A stretch of 64,000 nt of DNA from CAJQQY01 sp964564545 (GCA_964564545.1 CAZMBP010000044.1:1-64000), one strand, 5' to 3'. Shown: positions 8,606 through 18,339, numbered from the stretch's first letter. Notes: generated by a model from the sequence alone, not told the origin. Numbers and translations are program-made.

Positions 8606-9964
8606 TTGAAAAAGATAATAATCACTATAGACGGGCATTCTGCCTGCGGAAAATCTACCCTTGCAAAAGCATTGGCTACCGAATTGAATTATGGATACAT
8701 TGACACAGGAGCGATGTACCGAGCAGTTACATATTATTTTTTGGAAAACAGAGTTAACATCCAAAGGACTGCCGAAATGGAAAAAGCATTAAAAAGAATA
8801 AATATCACTTTTAAAAGTACAGTCGGAGGAAATCGTACCTATTTAAATGGGAAAGATGTAGAGGATGTAATCCGCAAAATGTTTGTTTCCAAAAATGTAA
8901 GCCATGTTGCAGCCATTAGTACCGTTCGAAAAATGGTCGTCAAACAACAAGTAGAAATGGGGAAACTCAAAGGCATCGTGATGGAAGGTCGAGATATTGG
9001 TACTGTCGTTTTTCCAAATGCCGAATTAAAAATATTTCTGACAGCAGATGAAAATGTTCGCACCAAACGTCGATATGATGAATTGGTCAAAAAAGGACAA
9101 AAGGTAAGTTTAAAATCAATTAAAGATAATTTACTTGAACGGGATCATATCGACTCTACTCGAAAAGATAGTCCGCTAAAAAAAGCTGAAGAAGCTGTTT
9201 TAATTGACAACTCTAATATCACTCCAAAAGAGCAGTTGGCTATGGTTTATGCATTGTCAAAAGAACGAATCAAAAGACTCACAGCTGCTGACAAAAAAAG
9301 GGATATTGCTAAATCGAAAGCAACACCTCAAAAAAGAACGAGTCAACCTGCTTCTAAAAATCAAAGAACAGAACAAAAAAATACTCGACAAAATCAACCG
9401 GCTAAAAAAGTAGCCACTCAAAAAACAAAAGCTGCTCCTCAAAAAAGAGCGAGTCAACCTGCTTCTAGAAATCAAAGAACAGAACAAAAAAATACTCGAC
9501 AAAATCAACCAGCTAAAAAAGTAGTCACTCAAAAAACAAAAACTACTTCTCAAAAAAGGACGAGTCAACCTGCTTCTAAAAATCAAAAAACAGATCCAAA
9601 AAACACTCGACAAAATCAACCAGCTAAAAAAGTAGCTACTCAAAAAACAAAAACTACTCCTCAAAAAAGAGCGAGTCAACCTACTTCTAGAAATCAAAAA
9701 ACAGATCAAAAAAATACCCGACAAAATCAACCTGAAGAAAAATCTCCTGAAAGGAAAACGAAACCAACTCCTAAAAGAAGAGCCAAACAGCCTGCTAATA
9801 AAGTAGTCCAAAAGAAATCTGCATTAACTCCATCTGCCAAAAATCAATCAAAAAAAACTGCTCCAAAAGCAAAAAACATAGATCAGAAAACTGTTCAACA
9901 AACAACAACAACTGATTCTTCAACTCAACTTAAAAAGAAAAAAGTTAGAAATAAAAAATCATAG
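8606..9964 (+). CDS. cmk: Cytidylate kinase with a repetitive basic C-terminal tail
   Basis: 452 residues; ordinary Cmk is ~220-230. Residues 1-~225 are a complete CMP/dCMP kinase: P-loop G-H-S-A-C-G-K-S-T near the start, D-T-G-A-M-Y-R-A, and E-G-R-D-I-G-T-V-V-F. It phosphorylates CMP and dCMP to diphosphates in the cytosol. There is no in-frame ATG between the upstream stop (8582) and the P-loop, so the start is TTG at 8606. Residues ~240-387 are four tandem copies of a 37-residue, Lys/Gln/Thr/Asn-rich unit (111 bp period), and the remainder to 452 is similar but degenerate. The tail is highly basic, disordered and histone-H1-like; it may bind nucleic acid or ribosomes, which is inference. 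Confidence 0.93.
   Translation: MKKIIITIDGHSACGKSTLAKALATELNYGYIDTGAMYRAVTYYFLENRVNIQRTAEMEKALKRINITFKSTVGGNRTYLNGKDVEDVIRKMFVSKNVSHVAAISTVRKMVVKQQVEMGKLKGIVMEGRDIGTVVFPNAELKIFLTADENVRTKRRYDELVKKGQKVSLKSIKDNLLERDHIDSTRKDSPLKKAEEAVLIDNSNITPKEQLAMVYALSKERIKRLTAADKKRDIAKSKATPQKRTSQPASKNQRTEQKNTRQNQPAKKVATQKTKAAPQKRASQPASRNQRTEQKNTRQNQPAKKVVTQKTKTTSQKRTSQPASKNQKTDPKNTRQNQPAKKVATQKTKTTPQKRASQPTSRNQKTDQKNTRQNQPEEKSPERKTKPTPKRRAKQPANKVVQKKSALTPSAKNQSKKTAPKAKNIDQKTVQQTTTTDSSTQLKKKKVRNKKS
9316..9760 (+). repeat. Four tandem 111-bp repeats inside cmk
   Basis: The same CCTC/TCTC landmark occurs at 9326, 9437, 9548 and 9659, exactly 111 bp (37 codons) apart. Copies are highly similar, with a few substitutions, and stay in frame. 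The period is far too long and lacks unique spacers for a CRISPR array. Confidence 0.92.
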
Positions 9965-10087
9965 ATTTTACTCAAGATTACACCCTATAACTAATTTTAT
10001 TTAAACGCTCTTTTCATTTGTTAATAAGTGAAGTCAAAAACCATTTCACTATTACTATGTTTTAGAACTAACCAAATCAAATTCATT

Positions 10088-11116
10088 ATGGAATCTAGTG
10101 AGATCAAAGAGGTACTCCAGAATTGGCAAAAAATCGTCAAAAAATATCAAGTACCAAATACAAAAAAAGCAGTTCTACAAATCTTTACTTCTTTTTTGCC
10201 CTTCTTCGCCTTATGGGCTTTAATGTATTTGAGTTTAGGAATTTCTTATTGGCTCACTATAGGATTAGGAGTTTTAAATGCATTTTTTCTAGTTAGAATA
10301 TTTATCATCCAACATGATTGTGGCCATCAATCTTTTTTAAAATCTCGTAAATGGAATAATGCCATCGGGTTTGTTTGTAGTTTTTTCTCCCTCATTCCTT
10401 ACAAATATTGGTCGCGATCTCATAGTTTTCATCATGCACATAATGGAACGTTGGAGTTTCGAGATATTGGCGATGTCGATTTGTTGACCGTCAATGAATA
10501 TAAAGCATTGCCGAAGTGGAGACAGATAAAATATCGAATCTATCGTACTCCTATCGTGATGTTTCTGATAGGTCCATTGTACTATTTATTGATTCATAAT
10601 CGATTTCCATTTATCAATTTGAAAGGTTGGAAAAAAGTAAGGCAGTCATTGATCTGGAGTAATTTGTTTTTGGTTTTGTTTTACATTTCCCTTGGGTTTA
10701 TTTTTGGTTGGAAAAATTTCTTATTGGTTCAAGCACCGATAATTATCTTTTTTGCCATCATTGCAATTTGGTTTTTTTATGTTCAACATCAGCATGAAGA
10801 ATCTTATAAACAATGGAAAGAAAATTGGGAATATTTACTGTCCGCTATTCGAGGAAGTACGTATTATAAATTGCCAAAGCCTATGATGTGGTTGACTGGA
10901 AATATTGGTTTTCATCATATTCATCATTTGAGTTCTTTGATCCCAAGTTATAATTTGGAAAAATGTAATAGTGATCATCCTATTTTTCAAAAATATGTCA
11001 CCATACTTTCTTTTAGAAAAAGCTTGGAATGTATTTTTCATAAATTATGGGATGAGGAAACTCAACGGATGATTTCTTTTTCAGAATACAATAAACGATA
11101 TGCAAAACTTGCTTAG
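10088..11116 (+). CDS. Membrane fatty acid desaturase
   Basis: 342 residues from the ATG at 10088 (an upstream GTG at 10028 would add 20 residues unlike the family). All three histidine boxes of acyl-lipid desaturases are present: H76-D-C-G-H80, H112-S-F-H-H116, and H276-H-I-H-H280, with further His at 234 and 236. These bind the di-iron centre. Four or more hydrophobic segments (about 33-75, 92-105, 155-170, 188-230) place it in the inner membrane. It is most like the omega-6/delta-12 DesA/FAD group, introducing double bonds into membrane acyl chains, which would help adapt fluidity. Position specificity cannot be read. It is monocistronic and converges on DoxX. Confidence 0.9.
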   Translation: MESSEIKEVLQNWQKIVKKYQVPNTKKAVLQIFTSFLPFFALWALMYLSLGISYWLTIGLGVLNAFFLVRIFIIQHDCGHQSFLKSRKWNNAIGFVCSFFSLIPYKYWSRSHSFHHAHNGTLEFRDIGDVDLLTVNEYKALPKWRQIKYRIYRTPIVMFLIGPLYYLLIHNRFPFINLKGWKKVRQSLIWSNLFLVLFYISLGFIFGWKNFLLVQAPIIIFFAIIAIWFFYVQHQHEESYKQWKENWEYLLSAIRGSTYYKLPKPMMWLTGNIGFHHIHHLSSLIPSYNLEKCNSDHPIFQKYVTILSFRKSLECIFHKLWDEETQRMISFSEYNKRYAKLA

Positions 11117-11140
11117 AAACAGATCCTTAAGTTATTTCAA

Positions 11141-11180
11141 AAAAAAATCCTCAACCGAAAATTCGGTTGAGGATTTTTTT
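11141..11180. terminator. Bidirectional terminator between desaturase and DoxX genes
   Basis: Long near-perfect stem centred on 11160-11161, with A-run on the left and T-run on the right, giving a terminator in both directions. Confidence 0.88.
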
Positions 11181-11196
11181 GAATATAACTCTGACT

Positions 11197-11550
11197 CTAG
11201 TATAATTTCTTGTACGAAAAATAAGATACTAAAACTAAAATCATTGCCACAAGTGCTCCAGGAAATTCCCCATCACCTATCATATAGTGTGCAAAAAATG
11301 CTAGTACTATATTAAAGAAAAAACCTGCATAAGCCCATTCAGTTAATGATTTAGATAACTTTGTCCAGATAGCTACTAAGCCTAATAATTTTGCTGCAGC
11401 TAAAGGGTAAATGATATAAGTTGGATAACCTAATGTTTCAAATGCTTTCATAATTTCTGCATTATTAAAAATATACATTCCTGATGACATCAACATCATA
11501 GCAGTAAATAATCCTGTACTTGCCCAATAAATAATTTTTTGACTCTTCAT
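11197..11550 (-). CDS. DoxX family membrane protein
   Basis: 117 residues with four hydrophobic segments (about 7-28, 42-62, 71-90, 95-112). The G-Y-P-x-Y-I-I-Y-P-L-A-A-A-K-L-L-G motif and overall length match the DoxX-like family, small integral membrane proteins often linked to quinone or thiosulfate/redox metabolism. The exact substrate is unknown for this branch. The gene is transcribed leftward, 110 bases beyond the stop codon of the Crp-like gene, with which it may be co-transcribed; DoxX genes sitting beside regulators is common in Bacteroidota. Confidence 0.85.
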   Translation of the reverse strand: MKSQKIIYWASTGLFTAMMLMSSGMYIFNNAEIMKAFETLGYPTYIIYPLAAAKLLGLVAIWTKLSKSLTEWAYAGFFFNIVLAFFAHYMIGDGEFPGALVAMILVLVSYFSYKKLY

Positions 11551-11660
11551 TTATTTTATTTTATTTTTTTGAAAAAGTTATTTGATCGAGATCGTTTATT
11601 CAATTCTCTCAATCATAGTGTAAAGTTAGGAAGGTAAAAAAAGGTAAACATTAATCTAGA

Positions 11661-12206
11661 TTAAGAGTTTTGCATTTTTTGTTTTCGCTCTCGTTTCACT
11701 TTACTTAATGCTTCTGGAGTGATTCCTAAATAAGAAGCAATCATTCTTTGAGGAACCCTTTGGACAATCTGAGGGTAAGTTTTAATGAAGTGTTCATAAC
11801 GTTCAATAGCCGTTGAACTCATTAGCATAATTACTCTATTTTGAAGCACCCCCACTCTTTTAAAGATTTTGGCAACATCTACATTGACCGTTCCCTCAAT
11901 TTTTTTTTCCAATACTTCAACAACTGAATCTTCCAATGCATCAATAAATAAAACGCTAGGTTCAACTATACCAAGATAATCAGAAATTATCCAGCCTTCT
12001 GGCCCGAACATAAAAATATGTTCTTTCCCTTTTTCATCAATATAGTACGAACGTAATAAACCTTTTTTAACCACATAAGCTTTGCTATTCAGTTCCCCAT
12101 CTCGTTGTAAGATTTGACCTTTTTTGACAATTATTTCTTTCAAAATAGATATTTTAAATATTGACGATGTTCTTTCAACTTTCAAAGTAAAAAAAAAATC
12201 CCTCAA
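11661..12206 (-). CDS. Crp/Fnr-family transcriptional regulator (atypical 5' end)
   Basis: Up to 181 residues. A cyclic-nucleotide-binding-like beta-roll (about 28-115; G-Q-I-L-Q-R-D-G-E and K-K-G-L-L-R-S-Y-Y) is followed by a winged-helix segment near the end (Q-R-M-I-A-S-Y-L-G-I-T-P-E-A-L-S). This is the common Bacteroidota Crp/Fnr subgroup that senses unknown signals and binds DNA as a dimer. The frame has no ATG before residue 66. The only starts giving a near-complete domain are TTG at 12206, which lies inside the terminator hairpin of the upstream gene, or TTG codons 8 and 22. The N-terminus also looks a few residues short, so the start is uncertain and the gene may be weakly translated or slightly truncated. 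Confidence 0.78.
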   Translation of the reverse strand: MRDFFFTLKVERTSSIFKISILKEIIVKKGQILQRDGELNSKAYVVKKGLLRSYYIDEKGKEHIFMFGPEGWIISDYLGIVEPSVLFIDALEDSVVEVLEKKIEGTVNVDVAKIFKRVGVLQNRVIMLMSSTAIERYEHFIKTYPQIVQRVPQRMIASYLGITPEALSKVKRERKQKMQNS

Positions 12207-12230
12207 ACGAAGACTCGCTTGAGGGATTTT
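12189..12230 (-). terminator. Terminator of the 2027-residue protein gene
   Basis: 12-base perfect stem (12195-12206 with 12219-12230), then about ten T on the minus strand (plus A 12189-12198). It overlaps the 5' end of the Crp-like frame. Confidence 0.85.
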
Positions 12231-12255
12231 AATTTTATAAAAAAGAAATTCTACT

Positions 12256-15200
12256 TTATCTAATCAAAGTAACTTCTCCTGATTTGGTTATTCTTTCATT
12301 TAAGTCACCAACTTCACAACCAATGGTCATCACCCAAACATAGACATCCATTGGAGCTGGTTTATCTCCATCCATTCCATCCCAAGGTTCACCTGTTTCT
12401 GAAGAGTAAACTGGATTTCCCCATCTATTGTAAATCTTTATTTCAAGAACTTCTTCTATTCGTTCCTCGGTGACCGCACTAAAGGTATCATTCAATCCAT
12501 CTCCATCAGGCGTAAATGCATTTGGAATTTCAACCGTTTCTGGATCACATGGTAAATTTACTGTAAGGGTAAAACTTAACGAAACATCACAACCTTCTTC
12601 ATCGGTTACTGTAAATGTATAAGTAGTCGAAGTTTGAAGCGGTAATGCCATTGGGCTTTCACAATTAATGCAGCTTAATCCATTCAATCCAGTTGCCGTT
12701 GGGGCAGACCAAACTATACTTGCAATTGGATTGGTAGAAACAATTAATAAATCTGGAACTTGGAAAGAATCTGGGTAATCAATCGTTGCATCGCCAGGGA
12801 AGTTAGCGATTTGTATTCCAAATGGATTTTCTACCACACCTGATAAGTCGTCATAAGTACAATCTCCAATCTGAACAGCGATAGGATATTCTCCAGCTGA
12901 AAGACCTGTAAATATAGAACTCGCTTGGAATGGACCTCCATCTAAACTATAACTCCAATCTTGTTGTCCATTAAGAATTTCTAATACGCCATCGTCACCT
13001 CCGATACAAGTAGGAGCTATAAAATCTGTATTTATGGTAAATGAATTATCTTCAATAACTTCTACACTTCCTTCGGTAGTACAATCATTAGTATCAGTTA
13101 CAGTTACGGTATAAACTCCTGCTGGCAAACCATCTACAGTAGGAACATTTCCTGCTCCAGCTACACTCCATTCATAATTAGTCGCGACACCTGGACTAAT
13201 TGAAACGGTAACCGAACCTTCACTACCATTTGGACAGGTTGGAACTGATTGGAAACTTAAGGTAGATGTTGGATAATTATTTAAGGTTATTGAACTCGTA
13301 GAATCACATCCTAATATTGACGTGAATGTTTCGGTGTAAGTAGTAGCTACTGTTTCTAAATTTCCATGAATCAAAACAGATTCTCCAGCACATACTAAAG
13401 TATCTCCAGAAGTAGAAATTGAGGTAAAAGTTAAGGATACTGTATCCACACTATAACATCCCGTCATTGAATTACTTGCAGTAACAACATACATCACTTC
13501 AGCATCTGGATTAATAACATTTACCGTTTGGCAAGTAGTACAATCTAAAAAGTCATCGCCACCCTCTATCGTTTGCCATTGGAAGGTATCAAAATCTCCA
13601 ACTACGGTAAATGATGTATCTTGAGTTGGACACACAACCGCATTTTCAGGCATTGTCATATTTATGGTATTTGGATCAACGATCACATCAATCATATCTG
13701 TCTGAACTCCACCACACGAATCAATTACTGTTACTGTATAAGTTCCTCCATCCCAAACGGTAAAAGTAGAATCAGTTGTTCCATCCTGCCATTCGTAACT
13801 AACAAAGTGAGAACTTGCATTTAACTCAAGAGATGAATTATCACATATCGTTACTGAACCTCCTAGATCTAATTCGTAAGGCTCAGGTACTTCTGTAAAT
13901 TGAATAATATTATTTGAATAATCACACTCGCCAATGTTGGTAACTGGAAAATCTGAATTCAAATCATAAGGTAAAGTAATCGAATTATCATCATTCACTA
14001 CTACGAAAACGGGATCATCATATTGTGCAGGAATAGTATACTCCACAAATGTACAACTGTCAATAGGGACAATCACTCCTAGATTTTCTGTAGCCAGACC
14101 ACTTGTTGGACCAGTTGTTGGATTACTTGTATAAAATGTAATTGGTGTTGTATGAGATAAAACATTATCACCTGTGTTACAGACTTCCAATGTAACTACC
14201 AATTCATTTAAAGCACATTGAACATCGACACTATTGATAGAAGCATCCGCTCCTAATTGTTCTCCATGTTGAGTTAAGAAATTATTTAAAACGACATTGT
14301 CTCCAACAAGATGATGTTGTTGTTGGGAAATAGGAAGCGTCAAATCTTCTTGAATATTTACATTGAAGTATGCATTTTGATTCCAAACTTGTCGAGTCGT
14401 TTGCCAAGGGAAAGTACTTGAAGTGTATGCACGAAGGAACCCAATTTGATTGCCTACATCAGCTTGTGAAGCAGCTCCAGTTACTAACAACTCAGTTAAG
14501 CCATCTCCATCCACATCAACAATTACTGGAGATTCTACTACAGAAATTGAAAAGATAGGAGTTGAGTACATAATATTACCATTAGTCCCATCCAGTATCA
14601 CCATCTCCTCTCTTCCTTTTGATACTATCTCAAAATCACCATCTCCATCAAAATCAAAACACACAGGACTTGTATTATTATTTTCTACTGAAGGAATTGT
14701 CCACTTCAAAGTAAAGTCATTCTCCAATGCGACAACTTCTGTCCCAGTTTTGAAAACAATTTCCAGCTGATCATCTCCATCAATATCAGCAATAGCTGAT
14801 GGAAAAGCACGATCACTAGGTACATATTGACCAATAACTAAATTAGTTTGCAAATCCCAAGCATAAATCATAGAAGGCAAAACCACAGAACCGTCATAAA
14901 CAGATACTACCCCATCCAGATCTCCATCACCATCAATATCAGCAATCGAGACAATACCATTATCCATATTAGCCTCCATTACTTGTATAACTGTCCCACT
15001 AGCAATATTGATACTATATACTCTTTTTCCCATTACTAATTCTAATCCTTCACAACTCGGACAAGCTGAATCATCCAAAACATCTACTGCAACTGATAAT
15101 AATGCATCTGCTGTTGTAATTGGAATTGAAGCAAGAATTGTCAAATCTGCAGCATTAAAAATAGTATTATTTACATAAACCTCTACTGAACCATCTCCAT

Positions 15201-18200
15201 CAAAATCTGCTACCCCAACTGTTTCATCCCAACCACCAGAAGAACCTATTAAAGTTTGTGAAGCAGTAGAAGTCCCATCATGTTCAAATCTAGTAATTGT
15301 AGAACCTCCAAAATAAAAAATCTCTCCAGTTCCATCTTTATCTACATCAGCTACAGCAAGAGAAGTATGAGTATCCAAACCTGGTAATGGTATTTGTAAT
15401 TCTTCTTCTCCTGTCAAACCATTAAGAATTACTATACTATTTGTTGTAAAATATTCATCTAAAACAATTACTTCAGGAGTTCCATCTCCATCTATATCTG
15501 CAGTCACGGGAGTTGCGCTATCTGAAATATTCACATTACTTTGCCATTTCAATTGAGCTTGAACAACATTATCAATATTTGTAAATTCACAATCATTAGC
15601 ACATTCATTATAAAACGCTAAATCACAACCATTTTGACCACAACATTCTGGATCAAAACAATCAATCAAACCATCGCCATCATCATCAATTCCATTGTTA
15701 CAAATTTCACCACAAATGATTTCACTAATTTCAATCGAATCAACAAACTCACACACTCCCATAGAAATAGTTAAAACATAAACTCCAGTATCTCCAACTG
15801 TGATCATCGAAGTTGTCGCCCCAGTATTCCATAAAAATTCAGCTCCCAATATATCTGTTCCAATCGTTACAGAATCGATATTACAAATAGTCGTATCATT
15901 TCCTAAGTCAAAAGTGTAAGGATTACTATCTAAAGTAACTCCAGTAGGAATGATTGTTCCCACCGAATTATCAAAATGCTCAGTTCCTAATTCTATATTA
16001 TTATTGAAAAAAGAAGAGTTATTAATATTCAAAGTAGCTGTTGAAGTGGCTGTCATATCATCCAAATCTCCACCTAGGAAAATAGCAGCACCTTCTGATT
16101 GGTTGGAAAATCCAGCACCAAGAGTAGAAGTTGCTGAATTATTTAAAAAATAACAATTATCAATTGTGTGATTATGAGCATCAACCCCAACATCATTTGA
16201 CCTATCAAAAATAGCAATCGCCCCTCCAGAGTTTCGATCAAAAGATAAATCTCCATTATCTGCTGCAGAACTGAAAACACTATTTTCACAAAAATAACTA
16301 TCAGAAATATTTACCTCTCTTACATTATGAATAGAAACTGCTCCTCCAACTCCTCCATTCGAAGCATTCTCAGCTCTATTACTTGAAAATTCAGAATCAG
16401 TAATTGTCAAACTTGAGTTCGTTCCAGCAGGAACTAGATCGTCCATTTTCCCATCAAAATAAATTGCGCCAAATGATGATCCACCAATATTCAATAATTC
16501 ATCATCCAAAGTATTATTATTAATAAATTGACAATCGTCAACTGAAATATTTAATGAGGAAGAATCAACATTAACCATATGAATTGCTGATCCACTTGAA
16601 AAATAACTTCCATTCGTACATTGCTCTTCTATAGATTGTCCATTTTGAATAGTCAAATGAGCAAAATTAATTGCATGAGATACATTCACCCCATTGTCAA
16701 CCAATGAAGTTGGACAACCTGAATCTGAGTAATCATATACAAACGCTCTTCTAACTCCTTCCCCATCAATAATCACATCTCCATCATCTTCTACTCCAAA
16801 AAACGTAACTGTATAATCTTCTGGAATCAAAGCTATTGGAGTTGTACTTGGAGTCACAGCTGGCAAACTATAAGTTCCACTATGTACAAAAATCGTATCT
16901 CCACTACAAACTGAATTATCCAATGCATATTGAATTGTTCGACATGGACTTCCAGGATCTCCACACATAAACACATCCACACCTGTCGCTGCATCAACAT
17001 GAGAATTTCCAATACAATCCACTACAGTCACTTCAATTGAATAACTAACTGAACAATCTGCATCTGCATTGCCAGCAGTCAATGTTAAGGTATAAGTTCC
17101 AGCAGTATTAAATTGATAAACTAAATTTGCTCCAGTACCAATTTCCAAACTATTCAATGTCCAACTAAAAGTCGTTGCAGTCGGATCAACTGAAGAACTC
17201 GCAAAAAATACTTGAGGCGTCCCCGCAAAAATCGTTGTATCATTTCCTGGATTAAATGACAACTCCTCAATTGGCGTATCACAATCCGTATCACAAACTG
17301 TCGAACCAGTCAAACTAACTCTCGGTCCATTGATGAAAAATGTCATCCGATCAGCTTGTCCTTGGGTAAAAGCTGTCAAACATGCTAATGGATTAATATC
17401 CATATAATTTTCGCGCATATCATTTACATCTGTTGTAAATGGATTATTCGCACTTGGGTCATCTGCATCTGTGAAGCAACTATTTTCATCTACATTACAA
17501 GGTGCTTCTGCCATTGTCCAATCCGGAGGAGTATCGCAAACTCTATCTCCATCCAACAAACAATTATCATTTCCACATCCAGCTTGGAAAGTATGATACA
17601 ATCCTAGATAATGTCCCATCTGTTGTACTAGAATAGTAGAGTTTTCAGGTGTTGTTCCAAAATATTCAGCCTCTATAACAATCCCATCTCGATCTGTTCC
17701 ATGAAAAACTGGTAGATATGAATAACCTCTAACATCTCCTACCAAAGCATTACTTGACAAATCAGTTACTACCCAAATATTAATGTATTTTGTTGGATCC
17801 CATCTATCTATTTCTTTCACTAATAAATCCTCTGTCTCAATTATTACATTTGTCAAAGGTGATTCCTCTCTTGTGATTCCAGTGGCTGGATCCCCAGCTG
17901 GGTTATTTTTTGCCAAACAAAATTCAATCTCAGTATTTACACCTGTTCCAAACGAACCATCAAATGCGGCATTTAAATCTGCAATAGCTTGATCCACTTG
18001 ATCAGCAGAAATATTTGTTCCCGTTCCTACAGCTTCACCAGAATGAACAACATGAACTACGACTGGTAAAGTAAAATCTGCCAAAATACTTTCACTTTGG
18101 CTAGAAAGGTTACTCATATAATTATAAGCTTGTTTCTCTTGATTCGCGATATTTATTTCGATGATAGGGTCAGCATCAATTGCTCGTTGTAACATATAAT

Positions 18201-18339
18201 CATGAGCACTAAATAGATAATCATTAGCATCCTCAAAGATTTTAAAACCAAAAGGTGTTTGTGAGTATCCAACAGCCATCATTCCAACAATAATTGAGGC
18301 TAAAATAGTAATAGAAAAGCTTTTTGTAAATCTGTACAT
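12256..18339 (-). CDS. Giant secreted mosaic protein: pseudo-M43 peptidase, PKD, beta-helix, FG-GAP, T9SS type B tail
   Basis: 2027 residues with an N-terminal signal peptide (about 1-26). Modules in order: an M43/pappalysin-like domain (~90-340) whose zinc motif HExxHxxGxxH reads Q239-Q240-M-G-H243-Y-L-G246-L-Y-H249, so the first His and the catalytic Glu are both lost; a PKD domain (~360-440); a right-handed beta-helix-like region (~443-800); a MopE-type C-N-N-G-I-D-D-D-G-D-G motif (~880); FG-GAP/VCBS repeats with D-x-D-G-D-G calcium sites (~930-1310); CARDB- and PKD-like beta domains (~1360-1660); a SprB-like repeat (~1690); and a C-terminal CHU_C/gliding type B sorting domain (~1933-2027, P-N-A-F-T-P-D-G-D-G-x-N-D). 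It is exported by T9SS to the surface, probably as an adhesin or binding protein. Proteolysis is unlikely. Confidence 0.92.
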   Translation of the reverse strand: MYRFTKSFSITILASIIVGMMAVGYSQTPFGFKIFEDANDYLFSAHDYMLQRAIDADPIIEINIANQEKQAYNYMSNLSSQSESILADFTLPVVVHVVHSGEAVGTGTNISADQVDQAIADLNAAFDGSFGTGVNTEIEFCLAKNNPAGDPATGITREESPLTNVIIETEDLLVKEIDRWDPTKYINIWVVTDLSSNALVGDVRGYSYLPVFHGTDRDGIVIEAEYFGTTPENSTILVQQMGHYLGLYHTFQAGCGNDNCLLDGDRVCDTPPDWTMAEAPCNVDENSCFTDADDPSANNPFTTDVNDMRENYMDINPLACLTAFTQGQADRMTFFINGPRVSLTGSTVCDTDCDTPIEELSFNPGNDTTIFAGTPQVFFASSSVDPTATTFSWTLNSLEIGTGANLVYQFNTAGTYTLTLTAGNADADCSVSYSIEVTVVDCIGNSHVDAATGVDVFMCGDPGSPCRTIQYALDNSVCSGDTIFVHSGTYSLPAVTPSTTPIALIPEDYTVTFFGVEDDGDVIIDGEGVRRAFVYDYSDSGCPTSLVDNGVNVSHAINFAHLTIQNGQSIEEQCTNGSYFSSGSAIHMVNVDSSSLNISVDDCQFINNNTLDDELLNIGGSSFGAIYFDGKMDDLVPAGTNSSLTITDSEFSSNRAENASNGGVGGAVSIHNVREVNISDSYFCENSVFSSAADNGDLSFDRNSGGAIAIFDRSNDVGVDAHNHTIDNCYFLNNSATSTLGAGFSNQSEGAAIFLGGDLDDMTATSTATLNINNSSFFNNNIELGTEHFDNSVGTIIPTGVTLDSNPYTFDLGNDTTICNIDSVTIGTDILGAEFLWNTGATTSMITVGDTGVYVLTISMGVCEFVDSIEISEIICGEICNNGIDDDGDGLIDCFDPECCGQNGCDLAFYNECANDCEFTNIDNVVQAQLKWQSNVNISDSATPVTADIDGDGTPEVIVLDEYFTTNSIVILNGLTGEEELQIPLPGLDTHTSLAVADVDKDGTGEIFYFGGSTITRFEHDGTSTASQTLIGSSGGWDETVGVADFDGDGSVEVYVNNTIFNAADLTILASIPITTADALLSVAVDVLDDSACPSCEGLELVMGKRVYSINIASGTVIQVMEANMDNGIVSIADIDGDGDLDGVVSVYDGSVVLPSMIYAWDLQTNLVIGQYVPSDRAFPSAIADIDGDDQLEIVFKTGTEVVALENDFTLKWTIPSVENNNTSPVCFDFDGDGDFEIVSKGREEMVILDGTNGNIMYSTPIFSISVVESPVIVDVDGDGLTELLVTGAASQADVGNQIGFLRAYTSSTFPWQTTRQVWNQNAYFNVNIQEDLTLPISQQQHHLVGDNVVLNNFLTQHGEQLGADASINSVDVQCALNELVVTLEVCNTGDNVLSHTTPITFYTSNPTTGPTSGLATENLGVIVPIDSCTFVEYTIPAQYDDPVFVVVNDDNSITLPYDLNSDFPVTNIGECDYSNNIIQFTEVPEPYELDLGGSVTICDNSSLELNASSHFVSYEWQDGTTDSTFTVWDGGTYTVTVIDSCGGVQTDMIDVIVDPNTINMTMPENAVVCPTQDTSFTVVGDFDTFQWQTIEGGDDFLDCTTCQTVNVINPDAEVMYVVTASNSMTGCYSVDTVSLTFTSISTSGDTLVCAGESVLIHGNLETVATTYTETFTSILGCDSTSSITLNNYPTSTLSFQSVPTCPNGSEGSVTVSISPGVATNYEWSVAGAGNVPTVDGLPAGVYTVTVTDTNDCTTEGSVEVIEDNSFTINTDFIAPTCIGGDDGVLEILNGQQDWSYSLDGGPFQASSIFTGLSAGEYPIAVQIGDCTYDDLSGVVENPFGIQIANFPGDATIDYPDSFQVPDLLIVSTNPIASIVWSAPTATGLNGLSCINCESPMALPLQTSTTYTFTVTDEEGCDVSLSFTLTVNLPCDPETVEIPNAFTPDGDGLNDTFSAVTEERIEEVLEIKIYNRWGNPVYSSETGEPWDGMDGDKPAPMDVYVWVMTIGCEVGDLNERITKSGEVTLIR

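Noticed and set aside
9316..9760. CRISPR-like regular spacing
   Set aside because: Period 111 bp with no unique spacers, within a coding frame, no cas genes.
9257..9811. 184-codon open frame opposite cmk
   Set aside because: Mirror of the Lys-rich repeats; its Arg/Phe/Ser-rich translation merely reflects the repeat on the other strand.
14450..14770. 106-codon plus-strand frame inside the giant mosaic gene
   Set aside because: Antisense shadow produced by the FG-GAP repeats.
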